From: Scytonema hofmannii PCC 7110
GTDB taxonomy: Bacteria; Cyanobacteriota; Cyanobacteriia; Cyanobacteriales; Nostocaceae
DNA length: 64,000 nt
Reading direction: 5' to 3'
Assembly: GCF_000346485.2 (NCBI RefSeq)
Contig: NZ_KQ976354.1
Coordinates: 3,809,436-3,873,435 of the forward strand
The translations under genes were made by a program, and so were the position numbers. The stretch's first letter is position 1. Every line of letters begins with the position of its first letter. This document shows positions 1-9,723 of the stretch, piece after piece. The notes under the pieces were generated by a model, which worked only from the letters and a program-made list of their open reading frames with translations, did no database searches and had not been told where the DNA came from.

Positions 1-3000
1 AAACCACTCTCACAACGGCAACAGCATTCCCGTTACGATGAACAACACATTTACTTATCCGCACTCGCAACTTCACAAGCGGTGGATTTTGTCAAACAGC
101 ACCAATTGACACTGAATAATTTGGTGCAGGTTACCTGGGGATTGCTCCTGTCTCGCTACAGTGGTGAAACCGATGTCGTCTTTGGTGCCACCTTGTCTGG
201 TCGTCCCCCCGCACTCCTTGGTGTGGAGTCGATGGTGGGGATATTTATCAATACAGTGCCCGTGCGCTGGCAAATCTCCCCTCAGACAGATTTGCTGAGT
301 TTGTTGAAAGATTTACAAACCCAACAGGTGGAATCCGAACAATTTTCCTACTGCTCATTAGTAGAAATTCAAAGTTTGAGTGACATTCCTAGGGGTACGT
401 CTTTATTTGAGAGCATTGTCGTGTTTGAGAATTATCCGGTAGATGCCGATACTTTACAAGACGATGGCGGTTTGACAGTGGCGGATTTTCGAGGGATCGA
501 ACACGCAAATTATCCCCTGACAGTTGTCGCCGGACCGGGGGAGCAATTGTGGTTGAAGGTGAGCTACGATACCAATCGATTTGAGCATGAAACGATGAGC
601 CGGATGCTGGGGCATTTTGTCACCTTGCTGTCGGCGATTGTCACCAATCCACATCAACCGATTGAGCAATTGCCGTTGTTAACGGTATCCGAGCAACAGC
701 AGTTATTACTGGAGTGGAACGATACACGCGTAGAGTCACCTCAGCATCAGTGTATCCATCAGTTGTTTGAGGCGCAGGTGGCACTGACTCCGAATGCTGT
801 GGCAGTCGTGTTTGAAGACCTTCAACTGACTTACGATGAGTTGAACTCTCGTGCCAATCAGTTAGCCCATGAGTTGCGCTCGCTCGGTGTGGGCGCGGAT
901 GTGCTTGTTGGCATTTGTGTGGAACGTTCCTTGTCCGCGATTGTGGGACTTTTGGCGATTCTCAAAGCGGGAGGGGCTTATGTGCCTCTCGACCCCGAGT
1001 CTCCCACTGAGCGGATGAGCTTTGTGCTTCAAGATACTCAACTCTCCGTGCTGGTAACGCAACAGCATCTGGTGGCGAAATTCCCATCAATTCAGGCGCG
1101 TGTCCTTTGCTTAGACAGCGACTGGCATCACATTGCTCGCAATAGCGCCGCCAATCCGCTCAACGGTACAACACCGACTCACTTAGCATACGTCATCTAC
1201 ACGAGTGGCTCCACAGGCTTGCCCAAGGGTGTTTTAGTTAACCACAATTGTGTCACCCGTTTGTTTGCCGCCACACAACCTTGGTATGACTTCAACTCTC
1301 AAGACGTATGGACTCTGTTCCACTCAATCGCCTTTGACTTTTCGGTTTGGGAAATTTGGGGTGCATTGCTTTACGGTGGACGACTGGTGGTGGTACCCTA
1401 CCTGGTGACCCGCTCGCCAGAATCTTTTTATCAGTTATTGTCTCAACAGAAAGTCACAATTCTCAATCAGACACCTTCGGCTTTCCGCCAGTTGATGCAG
1501 GCAGAACAGTCCATGGCAACTGTGACCAATTTGTCCCTCCGCTTGGTGATTTTTGGTGGCGAAAGTCTTGAAATCAACAGTTTGCATCCTTGGTTTGAGC
1601 GCCACGGCGATCGCCACCCGCAGTTAGTGAATATGTACGGCATTACAGAAACCACCGTTCACGTCACTTATCGTCCATTAAGCAAAGACGATTTTCACAG
1701 CACCCTCAGTCTGATTGGTCGCCCGATTCCAGATTTGCAGGTGTATGTCTTGGATGAACATCAACGGCTCGTACCCATTGGTGTTCCAGGTGAGATGTAC
1801 GTTGGCGGTGCTGGGGTTTCCCGTGGCTACCTCAATCGTCCCGAACTCACCGCACAACGGTTTATTTCTCACCCCTTCCACAACAGCACTGGTGGCGATC
1901 GCCTTTACAAAACAGGTGACTTAGCTCGTTATCTACCCAATGGTGAGTTAGAGTATTTAGGGCGCATCGACAATCAGGTGAAAATTCGCGGCTTCCGCAT
2001 CGAATTGGGTGAAATCGAGGCGCTACTGAGTCAACACCACCACGTGCAAGCCAATTGTGTCATTGTCCGCGAAGACACCCCAGGCGATCTTCGCCTCGTC
2101 GCCTACATCGTACCCCACATCGACCACGCCCCCACTCCCAACTCTCTACGTAGCTTCCTCAAACAAAAGCTACCAGACTACATGGTACCGAATGCGATCG
2201 TTCTCCTTGAGTCCCTACCTCTGACCAACAACGGCAAAGTTGACCGTCGCGCTCTCAAAGCCCCCGTTCATTCCAGTGGTTCCGACACATTCGTTTCTCC
2301 CCGCAACACTGTAGAACTACAACTCGTCCAAATCTGGTCTCAAATTCTTCAGGTTGACAATGTAGGGGTTAAAGATAACTTTTTTGACCTTGGCGGTCAT
2401 TCCCTCTTGGCTGTCCACTTAATGACTCAGATGAAACAGCAGTTTGGTAAAGACATCCCCTTAGCCATGCTCTTCCAACATCCCACAATTGAAGACTTGG
2501 CAATTGTTGTACAAAAAGATACCGACACTTCCCCTTGGTCTCCCTTAGTCGCCATTCAGCCAACTGGCTCCAATCCACCTTTGTTCTGTGTTCCTGGCGC
2601 GGGGGGCTTTCCGTTCTATTTGTATAATTTAGCTCGTTGTCTTGGGCCTGACCAACCGTTCTACAGTTTCCAAGCCCAAAGTCAGGATGGAGAATTAGCG
2701 CAGATTTGTACAGTGGAAGAGATCGCCGATGACTACATTCAAGCAATGCAAGCTGTGCAGCCCCAAGGTCCTTATTTTTTGGGCGGACATTCTTTTGGCG
2801 GTAAAGTCGTGTTGGAAATGGCACAGCAGTTACTGCTTCAGGGACAGGTGGTGGCTTTAGTAGCCATTTTTGATACCATAGTACCCATCGTCCACGGAAA
2901 GCAACAAGAATTCGATGATGCTACGTGGCTGATTGACATTGCCAAAAGTATGCAAGTTGCGTTTGCAAAAGATTTGGAGATGGATGCTGAGCCTTTGCGT

Positions 3001-3387
3001 TCTCTAGCTCCTGCCGAACAACTAGAATATGTCCTGGAGTACCTTCATCTGCTTGAGGTTGTGCCTCCCAATACCGATACTTCATATTTGAAGCATTTGT
3101 TGCAAGCTTACAAGACTAACAATACCACTGTATATCTACCACAACAGGTTAATCCCGTTCCAATTACTCTGTTTCGTGCCAGCGAGTCTATTTCACAAGA
3201 TCTGAGTGTGTTACCGTCTGAAATTTTACAGGATTTATCCTGGGGATGGAGCAAGTTTTCTAGCAAACCAGTGGATATTCACTTTGTCCCTGGTAATCAT
3301 GTCAGTATGATGACTCAACCCCACGTTCAGGTTTTAGCTGAACGATTGAGTCTCTGCCTTCAGAATTCTACCTTCTTCAATTGTTGA
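1..3387 (+). CDS. Nonribosomal peptide synthetase, terminal module (partial, 5' end outside window)
   Basis: The frame is open from base 1, so this is the 3' end of a larger NRPS gene. Counting residues from the GTG at 82, the order is: C-terminal half of a condensation domain (about 1-210, VGIFINTVPVR core), adenylation domain (about 225-720: YTSGSTGLPKG near 373, YGITETT near 519, TGDLARY near 611, NGKVDRR near 717), carrier domain (GGHSLL, phosphopantetheine Ser774) and a type I thioesterase (GGHSFGG with Ser904, Asp931, His1073). The ten A-domain pocket residues (D419, F420, W423, N462, I490, G492, M518, V526, H527, K719) spell DFWNIGMVHK, the established threonine code. The thioesterase means product release by hydrolysis or cyclisation. 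Family and domain calls are firm; the product is unknown because upstream modules are missing. Confidence 0.96.
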   Translation, partial: KPLSQRQQHSRYDEQHIYLSALATSQAVDFVKQHQLTLNNLVQVTWGLLLSRYSGETDVVFGATLSGRPPALLGVESMVGIFINTVPVRWQISPQTDLLSLLKDLQTQQVESEQFSYCSLVEIQSLSDIPRGTSLFESIVVFENYPVDADTLQDDGGLTVADFRGIEHANYPLTVVAGPGEQLWLKVSYDTNRFEHETMSRMLGHFVTLLSAIVTNPHQPIEQLPLLTVSEQQQLLLEWNDTRVESPQHQCIHQLFEAQVALTPNAVAVVFEDLQLTYDELNSRANQLAHELRSLGVGADVLVGICVERSLSAIVGLLAILKAGGAYVPLDPESPTERMSFVLQDTQLSVLVTQQHLVAKFPSIQARVLCLDSDWHHIARNSAANPLNGTTPTHLAYVIYTSGSTGLPKGVLVNHNCVTRLFAATQPWYDFNSQDVWTLFHSIAFDFSVWEIWGALLYGGRLVVVPYLVTRSPESFYQLLSQQKVTILNQTPSAFRQLMQAEQSMATVTNLSLRLVIFGGESLEINSLHPWFERHGDRHPQLVNMYGITETTVHVTYRPLSKDDFHSTLSLIGRPIPDLQVYVLDEHQRLVPIGVPGEMYVGGAGVSRGYLNRPELTAQRFISHPFHNSTGGDRLYKTGDLARYLPNGELEYLGRIDNQVKIRGFRIELGEIEALLSQHHHVQANCVIVREDTPGDLRLVAYIVPHIDHAPTPNSLRSFLKQKLPDYMVPNAIVLLESLPLTNNGKVDRRALKAPVHSSGSDTFVSPRNTVELQLVQIWSQILQVDNVGVKDNFFDLGGHSLLAVHLMTQMKQQFGKDIPLAMLFQHPTIEDLAIVVQKDTDTSPWSPLVAIQPTGSNPPLFCVPGAGGFPFYLYNLARCLGPDQPFYSFQAQSQDGELAQICTVEEIADDYIQAMQAVQPQGPYFLGGHSFGGKVVLEMAQQLLLQGQVVALVAIFDTIVPIVHGKQQEFDDATWLIDIAKSMQVAFAKDLEMDAEPLRSLAPAEQLEYVLEYLHLLEVVPPNTDTSYLKHLLQAYKTNNTTVYLPQQVNPVPITLFRASESISQDLSVLPSEILQDLSWGWSKFSSKPVDIHFVPGNHVSMMTQPHVQVLAERLSLCLQNSTFFNC

Positions 3388-4842
3388 TAGCTGTTTTTGA
3401 AAATAAGCCCTGTAGAGCTCGCAACGTGGTAGTATGCGATCGCCCTCAAAGCGAATTAATCCCAAACTTTCCAGTTTGTAAGCCTGAATAGGATTAAGAG
3501 AAACATCTTGCTGTCGAGCCAAAATTCTAGCATAGGCCTTCGCTAAGCTAGGATTTTCGTGTAGTTTCATGGAGTATCGCCACAAATGATAGCGATAGAT
3601 CCCACCATTTGCGATCGCATCCTGTATCAATTCTGGCATGGTTATTTCTTGACAGCAAAGATAGTACAAACTCATCTGAATCATTGCTGGATGTCCCCCT
3701 AGCAGATATATGAGTTGCTCTATATCCTTAGGTTTACATAAATTGAAGCCATAACGTCTAGCTAAATCTTCTACTTGTGTTTGGGTAAATTCGCTTAAAC
3801 TAATAGGTAGACCTATATTGAAAGGAGAGAGGTTAATATCTAGAGAGATGTACTCCTCCATAGAGTAAACCATGACTAACCTTAGCTTTTGCCAGTTAGG
3901 ATTGTGCCGCGCTTCCTCACACCACGAACGCAACAAAGCAAAAAAATCTTGACAAATGTGAGGAGATTCAAAAAAATGGTCAATTTCATTTAACACCAAA
4001 ACGACAGGTTTTTGACATTGATTGAGCAAATATTTTTCTAAATACAAGCTGCTACTCAAGTTATAACCAATTTCTTCATTCCATTGTTCCTTAATGTTGG
4101 GAGGAATACCTAATTCTGTTGCAACTCGCCAGCAAAGACGACGTAATAGCTTATTGAGATCGGTGAGACACTCAGTATCAAATTGATAACAATTCAGATT
4201 CACTGTGTGATACCCTTGCGACTGTGCAAAGGCTAACAGTCGCAATACTAAAGAACTTTTACCCATCTGTTTGGGAGCTCGAATCCGAATCACGCAACCC
4301 GGTTGGGTGACTTCTCGATAAACTCGTTTCTCTAGTGGCGGACGTTCAATATAAAAGGGAGAACATAGAGGTAAAGGTCCATCTGGGTACGGCAAAAAAT
4401 TTTCCATCTCTTCAGCTTGGGTGTGATATTTTTGAGTAAAAGATTTTACCCAGAAAAATTGAGAGGGTTCTTCTATGAATGAATTTTCTGATAATAATTT
4501 CAAGGTTTGATTTTCCGACGCTTCATTCACTTCAGTGTAATCTTCTTTCTGTAATTCCAGATTAAAAGCACTAAAGCAAAGCTTCAATGTTTTTTGGTCT
4601 ACACCTGCACTTGAAGACCATAATTTACTTACAGTTTTAGTGGAAAGATTAATACGATTGCTCAGCTGTTCCAGGCTCAAGCGTTCGCCTTGATTTTCCG
4701 TCATTTCTACGGCAACAATTGCTTCCTGTAACCGTTTAATTCCTATGAAAGTTAATATAACTCCTCGTCTTCTCCTGAATTTAGATTGTTCCATCATCAT
4801 AATAATTGGCACACTTTTATTTGATTTTCTTATAGAATCCAT
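3334..4842 (-). CDS. AAA-like (PF14516-type) ATPase with N-terminal HTH-like domain
   Basis: About 500 residues. The first 100 residues hold the RRRRGVILT motif and a helix-turn-helix-like stretch (LSLEQLSNRINLSTKTVSKL), an N-terminal module common in cyanobacterial signalling ATPases. From about residue 155 comes an AAA-like domain with a Walker A-type loop PKQMGKSSLV (about 191-200) and a Walker B-type VVLVLNEID (about 281-289). Proteins of this type often carry effector or WD40 domains; none is visible here. ATG at 4842 is used, with ATGs at 4794-4800 equally possible; no clear Shine-Dalgarno is seen. Its last 54 bases overlap the end of the convergent NRPS gene. The molecular role is unknown. 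Confidence 0.85.
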   Translation of the reverse strand: MDSIRKSNKSVPIIMMMEQSKFRRRRGVILTFIGIKRLQEAIVAVEMTENQGERLSLEQLSNRINLSTKTVSKLWSSSAGVDQKTLKLCFSAFNLELQKEDYTEVNEASENQTLKLLSENSFIEEPSQFFWVKSFTQKYHTQAEEMENFLPYPDGPLPLCSPFYIERPPLEKRVYREVTQPGCVIRIRAPKQMGKSSLVLRLLAFAQSQGYHTVNLNCYQFDTECLTDLNKLLRRLCWRVATELGIPPNIKEQWNEEIGYNLSSSLYLEKYLLNQCQKPVVLVLNEIDHFFESPHICQDFFALLRSWCEEARHNPNWQKLRLVMVYSMEEYISLDINLSPFNIGLPISLSEFTQTQVEDLARRYGFNLCKPKDIEQLIYLLGGHPAMIQMSLYYLCCQEITMPELIQDAIANGGIYRYHLWRYSMKLHENPSLAKAYARILARQQDVSLNPIQAYKLESLGLIRFEGDRILPRCELYRAYFQKQLSTIEEGRILKAETQSFS

Positions 4843-5414
4843 CAAAGCTCTATTCGATTACACCACACTAACTCGATAGTAAATACCTCGTATAAATTTT
4901 ACTATTAACTTTGTATAAAATTTTTTAGAAAATCTGATTGCTTTCCCTACTTTTCCTACTTTTCTTACTTTTAAGGCTTATTGAATTTTAATGCTTGTGT
5001 TGCACAAATTTTTGCAGAAATAATAAAACCTTTATTTTTATAAAATTATAAAAATAAAATTAAATAAACTATACATATAGCTTATGTATAAATTTTTTTA
5101 AAAAATTTATGCATTGTCAAAAAATCGTTTATAACAATTCCCACTTTCTTGAGGTGCAGGAAGAATAATTAACCGCAGATACACGCAGACAAACGCAGAG
5201 AAATTTGTACCTCAGCAGACTGGAAAACGCTGTATATGAATATCGTTGATATTAATATTTAATATTTTTGAGATACTGAATAACTTTGTATTACATCGAA
5301 ATCTTTTTTAAAGATATCCCCCCTTTTTAAGGGAAACCGCAATCGCTTTTGGAGACTTGTGTGTACACCGTAGCTTAAAAAGGGGGGATATTTCTGACAC
5401 GGGTGAACTTACAA
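4843..5414. other. AT-rich intergenic region with a dispersed repeat and a long hairpin
   Basis: There is no credible gene. About 4860-5150 is very AT-rich and could hold the promoter of the AAA-like ATPase gene. Around 5170-5205 lies an ACGCAGA-rich tract (CCGCAGATACACGCAGAC) of a kind widespread in cyanobacterial intergenic DNA. The 3' portion holds the inverted repeat listed separately. Confidence 0.5.
5313..5393. repeat. Inverted repeat downstream of the oligopeptidase gene
   Basis: The arm GATATCCCCCCTTTTTTAAG near 5314 is mirrored by CTTAAAAAGGGGGGATAT near 5374, with a loop of about 40 bases. It sits just past the stop of the minus-strand oligopeptidase gene and could act as its terminator. 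It also resembles mobile palindromic repeats of cyanobacteria. Confidence 0.6.
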
Positions 5415-7496
5415 TTAACTATCTCCCAAACCCAACCTATCTAAAACAAAGGCATATTCAAAAGCGAGTTCCTTCAAACTGTCATAACGCCCTGATGCAC
5501 CGCTATGTCCTGCACCCATATTGGTTCTCAGCAAGAGAATATTGTTGTCTGTTTTGAGTTCTCGCAGTTTTGCTGTCCATTTTGCTGGTTCCCAATATTT
5601 GACACGAGCGTCATTTAATCCCGCTAAAATTAGGGTATCTGGGTAATTTTTGGCTTCGACATTGTCATAGGGAGAGTAAGATTTTATGTAGTCGTAATAT
5701 ACCATTACATTTGGATTGCCCCATTCTTCCCACTCTGTGACTGAAAGGGGTAAGGAAGTATCCAATGTGGTCGTCACTACGTCTACAAAAGGAACATCAG
5801 CAATGACGGCTTTAAAAAGATCGGGACGCATATTCATGACTGCGCCCATCAATAAGCCACCTGCACTTCCACCAGAAATGACTTGGCGATCGCTTGATGT
5901 CCATTTTTCACCAATCAAGTACTCAGCACAAGCAATAAAATCGGTAAAGGTGTTCTTTTTCTGCAAAAATTTGCCATCTTCATACCACTTTCGTCCCATT
6001 TCTCCGCCGCCACGAATATGGGCAATGGCAAACACAACCCCACGGTCTAATAATGAGAGTCGATTGGAGGAAAATGCAGATGAGGAAGGATAACCGTAAG
6101 AACCATATCCTGTTAAGAATAGAGCATTTTTACCATCTTTTTGGATACCCTTTTTATAAACAATAGATATGGGAACTTTTGTCCCATCAGCAGAAGTCGC
6201 AACCAACCACTCACTTTGGTACTGACTTCTATCGTATCCACCCAAAACTTCTATCTCTTTTTTCAACTCTCGCTGATTTGTTTCCATGTCATAGTCAAAC
6301 ACAGAATGGGGAGTGGTGAAAGAGGTGTAATTAAATCGCAAGGTCGTTGTGTTAAATTCTGGGTTACTGCTTTCGTAGAAATCGTAAGTTGGTTCTGGAA
6401 AGGAAATTTGATGGATGTTTCCTGTCGATAAATTTTGTACTCTCCCAATAGGTAGCCCACCTTGCCTTTCATAAATTATCATGTAATTGGCAAACAAGCT
6501 AATGCCTGAAAGCATGATATCTTCTCGATGGGGAATGATAGTTTGCCAATTTTCTTGTGCTGGTGAGGCGACAAGAGTTTTCATGAGCTTAAAGTTAATT
6601 GCTTCGTCATTAGTGACAATGTAAAAGGAATCACTGTGATGGTCAATATCGTATAATACCCCTGTCTTTCGTGGTAGAAAAATTTGAAAACTTCCATTGG
6701 GATCGTTGGCATCTAAGTAATGAATTTCTGATGTAATTTGGCTACCCAAACTCATCATGATGTATGCTTCACTTCTCGTTCTACCCACTTCTAAAAAGAA
6801 AGCATTATCTGGTTCGTGAAAAATGAGAACGTCCTCGTCTACAGAAGTTCCTAAAGTATGCCTCAAAAGTTGGAAGGGACGATTTGCGGGATCGATTTTG
6901 GTATAGAATACCGTTTTATTATCATTTGCCCAGGCAAAAGAATAATAGGTTTCAGGAATAGTTTCTGGGTAAAGCTCGTATGTGGTTAGATCGAGAAAGA
7001 AAAGCGTGTATTGCTCGGCACCACTTGTATCGACTGAGTAAGCTAAAATCTGGTGATTGGGACTAACTTGCAGGACGCCCAAACTCAAAAATTCATGCTC
7101 TAGTGCTAATTTGTTTTGGTCTAACAGCACTTCCTCAAGAGCTTCAAGGCTACCTTTTTTGCGACAGTGTATTGGATACGCCTTACCTTCTTCAGTACGT
7201 GAATAATAATAATAATTATCTTTGCGGTACGGTACTGACAAGTCTGTTTCTTGGATGCGAGCTAGCATTTCCTCATAAAGCTTTGTTTGTAATGTTTCTG
7301 TGTGCTGCATCATAGCTTCGGTGTAAGCGTTTTCAGCTTCTAGATAAGCGATCGCGTCTGGATTATCAATCTCGCGCAGCCAAAAGTAATTATCAATGCG
7401 GCGATCGCCGTGTAATTCTAAAACATGAGGTTTCTTGGACGCAGTGGGTGGAGTGAGTGTTGTTTGCAAAGCATTATCTTTAGTCATCTTCGTCAA
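5415..7496 (-). CDS. ptrB: Oligopeptidase B (prolyl oligopeptidase family S9A)
   Basis: A 693-residue serine peptidase, normal length for the family. An N-terminal seven-bladed propeller (about 75-420) precedes an alpha/beta-hydrolase domain. Visible catalytic residues are Ser544 in GGSAGG, Asp629 in LNDARV and His664 in GAGHSG. The acidic EWEEWGNP segment (about 588-595) corresponds to the residues that give oligopeptidase B its preference for cleaving after Lys and Arg in short peptides. There is no signal peptide, so it is probably cytoplasmic. ATG at 7496 is used; a second ATG lies three codons in. Its start overlaps the end of the next upstream gene by 17 bases, suggesting co-transcription. 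Confidence 0.95.
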   Translation of the reverse strand: MTKMTKDNALQTTLTPPTASKKPHVLELHGDRRIDNYFWLREIDNPDAIAYLEAENAYTEAMMQHTETLQTKLYEEMLARIQETDLSVPYRKDNYYYYSRTEEGKAYPIHCRKKGSLEALEEVLLDQNKLALEHEFLSLGVLQVSPNHQILAYSVDTSGAEQYTLFFLDLTTYELYPETIPETYYSFAWANDNKTVFYTKIDPANRPFQLLRHTLGTSVDEDVLIFHEPDNAFFLEVGRTRSEAYIMMSLGSQITSEIHYLDANDPNGSFQIFLPRKTGVLYDIDHHSDSFYIVTNDEAINFKLMKTLVASPAQENWQTIIPHREDIMLSGISLFANYMIIYERQGGLPIGRVQNLSTGNIHQISFPEPTYDFYESSNPEFNTTTLRFNYTSFTTPHSVFDYDMETNQRELKKEIEVLGGYDRSQYQSEWLVATSADGTKVPISIVYKKGIQKDGKNALFLTGYGSYGYPSSSAFSSNRLSLLDRGVVFAIAHIRGGGEMGRKWYEDGKFLQKKNTFTDFIACAEYLIGEKWTSSDRQVISGGSAGGLLMGAVMNMRPDLFKAVIADVPFVDVVTTTLDTSLPLSVTEWEEWGNPNVMVYYDYIKSYSPYDNVEAKNYPDTLILAGLNDARVKYWEPAKWTAKLRELKTDNNILLLRTNMGAGHSGASGRYDSLKELAFEYAFVLDRLGLGDS

Positions 7497-8166
7497 TCTG
7501 TGTCCGATTTTTTGTTTTTAGGGTACAAAAGCCAATGGCTGGGATAATTCCCAGAATAATAGCTGTAAATCCCTGTCCGCTCAAATACACTACCCGATCT
7601 CGGCTCGGTGCTGGAATAAAATCTTGCACAAAAGACAGCAATCCAACCAAAAAACTAATTAGTAAAAATGAAACTGAAGGTAAAAAATTCCACCAGCAAG
7701 CACCAGATGTGTCTCGGCGCAGCACTATCCATTGAAAAAACCCCAGCCAAATTCCTGATAAAATGTACGCAATAGTTGACAAAATTCCAAAAATCACAGC
7801 CTCTTGAAAAGTGAGAGTTCTGTTTAAGGATGAGGCGATAGATGAGATGTAGTCAATCCAAGCTGTAGAAACGTTAGTGGAAACTAGCCAGCCCAAACTT
7901 GTTGCTGTCATCCACAGCCAACCCGATGTATATTGTCTGACAACAAGTGCTTGATCGATCCCATAGATCAGCGCAAACACACAACTGCTGATGTACCTTC
8001 CCAAGGCGTTCCATTTTGGTTGCTGAAGAATTTCAGGTGAGATTGTCTCTGCAAAGGTCTTTTCTATCGCTATACTGGCAATTCCACCAACAACCCATCC
8101 CAAGACAGTCATTAAACAGAATAGTATGAAAAATTTTTGGCGTTGCGATCGCGGTATCAAAAACAT
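7480..8166 (-). CDS. Hypothetical multi-pass membrane protein
   Basis: A 228-residue protein with several long hydrophobic segments (FILFCLMTVLGWVVGGIASI near the start, AVIFGILSTIAYILSGIWLG, VSFLLISFLVGLLSF, GFTAIILGIIPAIGF), so probably five or six membrane helices. No family recognised. The frame stays open to 8355, but that extension reads through AATCCAAAAT-type repeats and is low-complexity, so ATG at 8166 (MFLIPRSQRQ) is chosen. Its 3' end overlaps the start of the oligopeptidase B gene by 17 bases, implying one transcript. Confidence 0.75.
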   Translation of the reverse strand: MFLIPRSQRQKFFILFCLMTVLGWVVGGIASIAIEKTFAETISPEILQQPKWNALGRYISSCVFALIYGIDQALVVRQYTSGWLWMTATSLGWLVSTNVSTAWIDYISSIASSLNRTLTFQEAVIFGILSTIAYILSGIWLGFFQWIVLRRDTSGACWWNFLPSVSFLLISFLVGLLSFVQDFIPAPSRDRVVYLSGQGFTAIILGIIPAIGFCTLKTKNRTQIDEDD

Positions 8167-8185
8167 TTGTCCTTTGTCCTTTATT

Positions 8186-8384
8186 ATACCATTTTGGATT
8201 TTAGATTTTGGATTTTGGATTGGAAAAGTCCTGCTTATACTTGATTTCAACCAACTATCTTCGCATTCTTTTTTGTACTTAGTATTATTTCTCATTTGTT
8301 TACGGTTCTTTCCAAATCCCCAATCCCAAATCCTCAGTCCCAATCCAAAATCCAAAATCTAAAATCTAAAATTCCCAATCCCTA
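8186..8384. repeat. AATCCAAAAT-type tandem repeats in two opposite orientations
   Basis: Short repeats of GATTTTGGATTTT type occur at 8191-8224 and their complement (AATCCAAAATCTAAAATC) at 8312-8383, flanking about 90 bases. The leading part, TACCATTTTGGATTTTAG followed about 50 bases later by CAACCAACTATCT, recurs at 54010-54085, and a shorter reverse copy is at about 14067-14105. This is a dispersed intergenic repeat between the divergent membrane-protein and hemE genes. Confidence 0.7.
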
Positions 8385-8547
8385 AGTTAAAAATTGTCAA
8401 TATTAACTTCTTAAAACTTTGCATTTGGTCAATAATTTTATAAGAAGTTTTGCGAACAGCCCCAAAAGTTATTTCTCTTGGAAAAAGGACAAAGGGGGAA
8501 TGATAAGCTAAACAATGACAAATAAAGAGTTTAGGATGAATTGTTAA

Positions 8548-9603
8548 ATGGGTATTTCCTCTAACGATCCATTTCTCCTTAGGGTAGCTCGTGGTGAAGT
8601 TTTAGATCGTCCTCCCGTATGGATGATGCGTCAAGCAGGACGGTACATGAAAGCTTATCGAGATTTAAGGGAGAAGTATCCTTCTTTTCGCGATCGCTCG
8701 GAAATACCGGAAGTAGCGATTGAAATATCCTTGCAACCTTGGAAAGCCTTTCAACCGGATGGAGTGATTTTGTTTTCTGACATTGTCACACCGCTCCCTG
8801 GTATAGGCATTGATATGGATGTCGCGGAAGGCAAAGGTCCAATTATTTACTCCCCCATCCGTACATCTGAGCAAATTGATAACCTGCACCCTCTAGAACC
8901 AGAGGAATCTTTACCGTTCATTAAACCAATATTACAGGCGTTGCGGCAGGAAGTCGGCAATAAATCAACAGTTTTGGGCTTTGTGGGTGCGCCCTGGACG
9001 TTGGCAGCTTATGCTGTGGAAGGAAAAGGTTCTAAAACCTACTCCATCATCAAAAATATGGCGTTTTCAGACCCAAGCATCCTGCATCAACTGCTAGGAA
9101 AATTGGCTGACTCCATCGCTACCTATGTCCGCTACCAAATTGACTGTGGGGCTCAAGTAGTACAAATGTTTGATTCTTGGGCAGGTCAGTTAAGCCCTCA
9201 AGATTACGAAGTCTTTGCTCTCCCCTACCAGCAAAGAGTGTTCCAGCAAGTTAAAGCCACTCATCCAGAAACCCCCGTAATTCTGCTAGCAAGCGGTAGT
9301 GCTGGTTTATTAGAAAGAATGACACAATCGGGTGCAGATATCATCAGTGTAGACTGGGCAGTAGATATGGCAGATGCACGGGAAAGATTGGGCAAACACA
9401 TGAAAGTACAAGGCAATCTTGACCCAGGCGTGCTATTCGGTTCTAAAGAGTTTATTCGCGATCGCATTCTCGATACTGTTCGCAAGGCAGGTAACAAAGG
9501 ACACATTCTCAATCTCGGTCATGGTGTTTTGCCAGAAACACCAGAGGACAACGTAGCTTTCTTCTTTGAGACAGCAAAAAATCTCAATGCAGTGGCTGTG
9601 TGA
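8548..9603 (+). CDS. hemE: Uroporphyrinogen decarboxylase
   Basis: A 351-residue cytoplasmic enzyme that decarboxylates the four acetate side chains of uroporphyrinogen III to give coproporphyrinogen III, on the route to heme and chlorophyll. The family signature [18 protein letters not shown] (about 14-31) carries the substrate-binding Arg residues, followed by [15 protein letters not shown] (about 76-90) with the catalytic-site Asp. The C-terminal [18 protein letters not shown] is typical. Length and start (ATG at 8548) match the family. A GGGAGTA repeat begins a few bases after the stop. Confidence 0.98.
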   Translation: MGISSNDPFLLRVARGEVLDRPPVWMMRQAGRYMKAYRDLREKYPSFRDRSEIPEVAIEISLQPWKAFQPDGVILFSDIVTPLPGIGIDMDVAEGKGPIIYSPIRTSEQIDNLHPLEPEESLPFIKPILQALRQEVGNKSTVLGFVGAPWTLAAYAVEGKGSKTYSIIKNMAFSDPSILHQLLGKLADSIATYVRYQIDCGAQVVQMFDSWAGQLSPQDYEVFALPYQQRVFQQVKATHPETPVILLASGSAGLLERMTQSGADIISVDWAVDMADARERLGKHMKVQGNLDPGVLFGSKEFIRDRILDTVRKAGNKGHILNLGHGVLPETPEDNVAFFFETAKNLNAVAV

Positions 9604-9605
9604 GG

Positions 9606-9655
9606 AGGGAATAGGGAGTAGGGAGTAGGGAGTAGGGAGTAGGGAGTAGGGAGTA
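9606..9655 (+). repeat. Heptanucleotide tandem repeat (GGGAGTA)
   Basis: About seven consecutive GGGAGTA units start immediately after the hemE stop codon. Confidence 0.95.
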
Positions 9656-9723
9656 AGAATAAGAAAACTTGGAACTTTTCACTTTCTTCCTAACTCTTAA
9701 CTTCTAACTCTTAGCTATTGTAT

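Noticed and set aside
2369-2824. 151-codon minus-strand frame inside the NRPS gene
   Set aside because: Shadow of strongly supported carrier and thioesterase coding on the plus strand; no family features.
5716-6093. 125-codon plus-strand frame opposite oligopeptidase B
   Set aside because: Shadow of a complete catalytic domain on the other strand.
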